Source: Sympetrum striolatum (taxonomy: Eukaryota > Arthropoda > Insecta > Odonata > Libellulidae). From it: a stretch of DNA of 64,000 bases. The stretch lies in contig OX388351.1 in the NCBI GenBank assembly GCA_947579665.1, positions 1,674,001 to 1,738,000 of the forward strand, written 5' to 3'. Both the position numbers and the translations under genes were made by a program. The notes under the pieces are model-generated. The model did not search any database and was not told the origin of the DNA. It saw only the letters and a list, made by a program, of their open reading frames with translations. Positions 62,026 through 64,000 of this stretch are shown piece by piece (position 1 is the stretch's first letter; each line of letters opens with the position of its first letter).

Positions 62026-62744
62026 ATACTAAATCTATATGTAACATCTCATAAACATACTAATTAAATACTTAATTATTCTAAACGAGGAAGATAAAGC
62101 TTCCTGGAGGAATTCAATGAATAATATAAAAGGTTGCTGAGCATTGAGTGGAAATAAATATTTTTACATATAATATTCTGACGTAATCAATTTTTGCTGT
62201 CCCTTGGGAGCATACGCTTCTGAATAATCTTCATGATTAAAACTTTCGAAATTCGACCTTTCATTACAAAGCCCAAAGTATGTTCACGGGTCAAATGTCT
62301 GCAGGAAACTTTCTCACCAGAGAAAGAATGAGAAAGTTCCGTATTTCATTTTAATTATCTTAAAATAATTAGAGTTAAATCTAGGATTATGAATGCGCGT
62401 TGTAAGATTTTACTATGGAACGATAAGGAAATTATGTAGAGAGATGATGAGCTGAAACTCATTAAAACTGGAACTATATTTACGCAAGAATCAGTATCCG
62501 CATTGGGAACTTGCATATCACTTAATTAAACGAAAACCTAAAGAATGTCAACCAATATTCGTCGAATCCAGCAACACAATTTTAAAATATAAACAAAATT
62601 TAGTGATAGTATAAACGGAAAGAACGCCATTGAAATTAATTTAAAACTGAAAATAAAGAGAAACACAAATGAAGAAGTATAAAGAATGCTTGCTGTGGCT
62701 CTTCTGTCAAAGTCATAGGTAAAACCAGAAATAATCTTATTTCA
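62026..62744. other. AT-rich spacer
   Basis: No supported gene or repeat. Confidence 0.4.
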
Positions 62745-63050
62745 TACTCTTTATCCAACAAATTTCCTTGATTTTTTTATTATCATTATTATTTCATAAA
62801 CTACAAGTAGACTGTAAGCTAGGTGGCAGTTTTTCTACATTTAGACAGTTATAATACATAATCATATACAATATACTAAATACATACATATACATAGGAC
62901 AAAGAAATTGTTATTTTTGGAGTTTTCGGGGATCATGACAGGCCTTCTCGGCTACCGTAGCTGTCCCAGGGTAAAACCTTTCCGTACATCACCCTGCCAA
63001 GCAATCCCTTACTTCCTCCAGTAATTTGACATTAATAAAATCCCCTTAAA
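62745..63050 (-). repeat. Possible LINE 3' untranslated end
   Basis: Read on the minus strand, a moderately GC-rich segment (63050-62930) passes into AT-rich DNA that ends in an A-rich simple tail (AATAATAATGATAATAAAAA, plus-strand 62768-62787). That layout resembles a LINE 3' end like the one at 40121. No coding motif remains and the family is unknown. Confidence 0.3.
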
Positions 63051-64000
63051 TTCTATAATACCCTTATCTACTACAATACATTAAATCATTTCTTTTCAAA
63101 GATTTTGTATTTTTAGGCAAGGGGCGTTTAATCAGTTAATAAAACTATTAAATTTCAATCATTCACGCATTCGTAAAATATACAATATTCTGAACTTGAA
63201 TTTCAATTTGTGGTTTAAATAAAGAACAGAAAGCATAGATATGTTTTCATTAAACGCGAAGCTATACCTAATCCTTAAAGGTCCAGTATCCTGCTGATTT
63301 GGCAACTTCCAAGCAGTCGTGTGCTTCCAGTAGCCTATAATGTAGGTACATGAGAAGAAATCGAATTGCATGCAGCAGATTTAAGACCAAAATAAGCAAA
63401 ATGAAAGTACAAGCTCAATAATACCTTCAGTTGCCTGTCTGAAGATGAACTAACCACGAATAAACTATTTGAAAACGGCCATTAAGATTTTATATTCGTA
63501 ATAGGCATTGCTCTTTTCAGTTGAGATTTTACACGAAAATTATCGAACATTCATTCCATTTGCTGGGAGTCCATAAAAAAATGATCTCATAAGGACTGCA
63601 ACAACATTCTACGTGTCAACAAAGCACTATTGAAAGTCACACACAGACAATCGTTTGTATTTACTCAGACATTCCACAAATGTTTACAAGCAACTTTAAG
63701 AAACATCACACTCCGCTTCACTGGCTCATACTTCATTCTGCTCCGGACTACTTTCACTGCGTTCCGTATCTAATCAATTACTCCCCTTAAAAACTTTTCG
63801 GAGCGATCTCTATTAACTTCATCTTCCATCTTCCTTGAGTATACAAGCGTCCACTGCAATTCCTTCCTTCTATTGAAACTGTTCTTCATCGATCCTAACT
63901 CTGTAGCAAGAGTAGACGGTGAAACCTTTGAGATAAATAGAAAATAAAACACATTAAGAATTGTATGCCCGTTTCATTTACCATGCTGTTAAAAAAACGG
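63051..64000. other. AT-rich spacer to the window end
   Basis: No supported gene, RNA or repeat. Confidence 0.4.

Overview
The window looks like non-coding, repeat-bearing DNA from a large animal genome, most likely an arthropod and probably an insect. It is AT-rich throughout, has no prokaryotic gene packing, and carries tRNA-derived SINEs, an RTE-type LINE, Helitrons with insect-style ends, a TA-flanked inverted-repeat transposon and a probable solo LTR. I cannot name the species. I found no intact host protein-coding gene, no functional tRNA or rRNA gene, no CRISPR array and no operon. The sequence reads best as intergenic DNA, or as one or more long introns, colonised by transposable elements of different ages.

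Layout. 0.3-0.9 kb: cluster of SINE family A, partly head-to-head. 2.5-4.6 kb: 2.06-kb element with perfect 22-bp terminal inverted repeats and a TA duplication, enclosing a decayed reverse transcriptase fragment on the minus strand. 9.1-9.3 and 46.0-46.2 kb: two SINEs of a third tRNA-derived family (E). 19.1-23.7 kb: the densest nest, with a 620-bp Helitron, a perfect 32-bp palindrome, a broken RTE LINE interrupted by a fold-back SINE (family B1), and a tandem array of about 156-bp units that shares a module with the Helitrons. 24.0 kb: another head-to-head family A SINE. 27.2-28.6 kb: second Helitron. 30.9-31.4 kb: probable solo LTR. 37.4 and 41.3 kb: fold-back SINEs B2 and B3. 40.1-41.2 kb: decayed LINE 3' end. 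41.5-42.6 and 61.0-62.0 kb: two copies of an unnamed element (family C) whose ends match but whose interiors are amplified with different repeat units. 50.0-53.9 kb: the most GC-rich stretch, ending in a long polypurine/polypyrimidine tract. 57.5-58.5 kb: a direct duplication flanking a GC-rich hairpin segment.

Between these elements lie AT-rich spacers and, every few kilobases, short islets of 200-800 bp that are visibly richer in CpG and G+C. These have chance-looking reading frames on both strands and may be regulatory or differently methylated DNA.

The strongest candidate for something undescribed is that two unrelated tRNA-derived SINE families (A and B) both occur as head-to-head fold-back units. 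All three family B copies share the same left-arm truncation point and are flanked by candidate target-site duplications, which suggests the inverted dimer itself is the mobile unit. The second candidate is family C, where the same end sequences enclose either 316-bp or 177-bp tandem units. All homology and family statements rest on reading the sequence by eye; no database search was possible.
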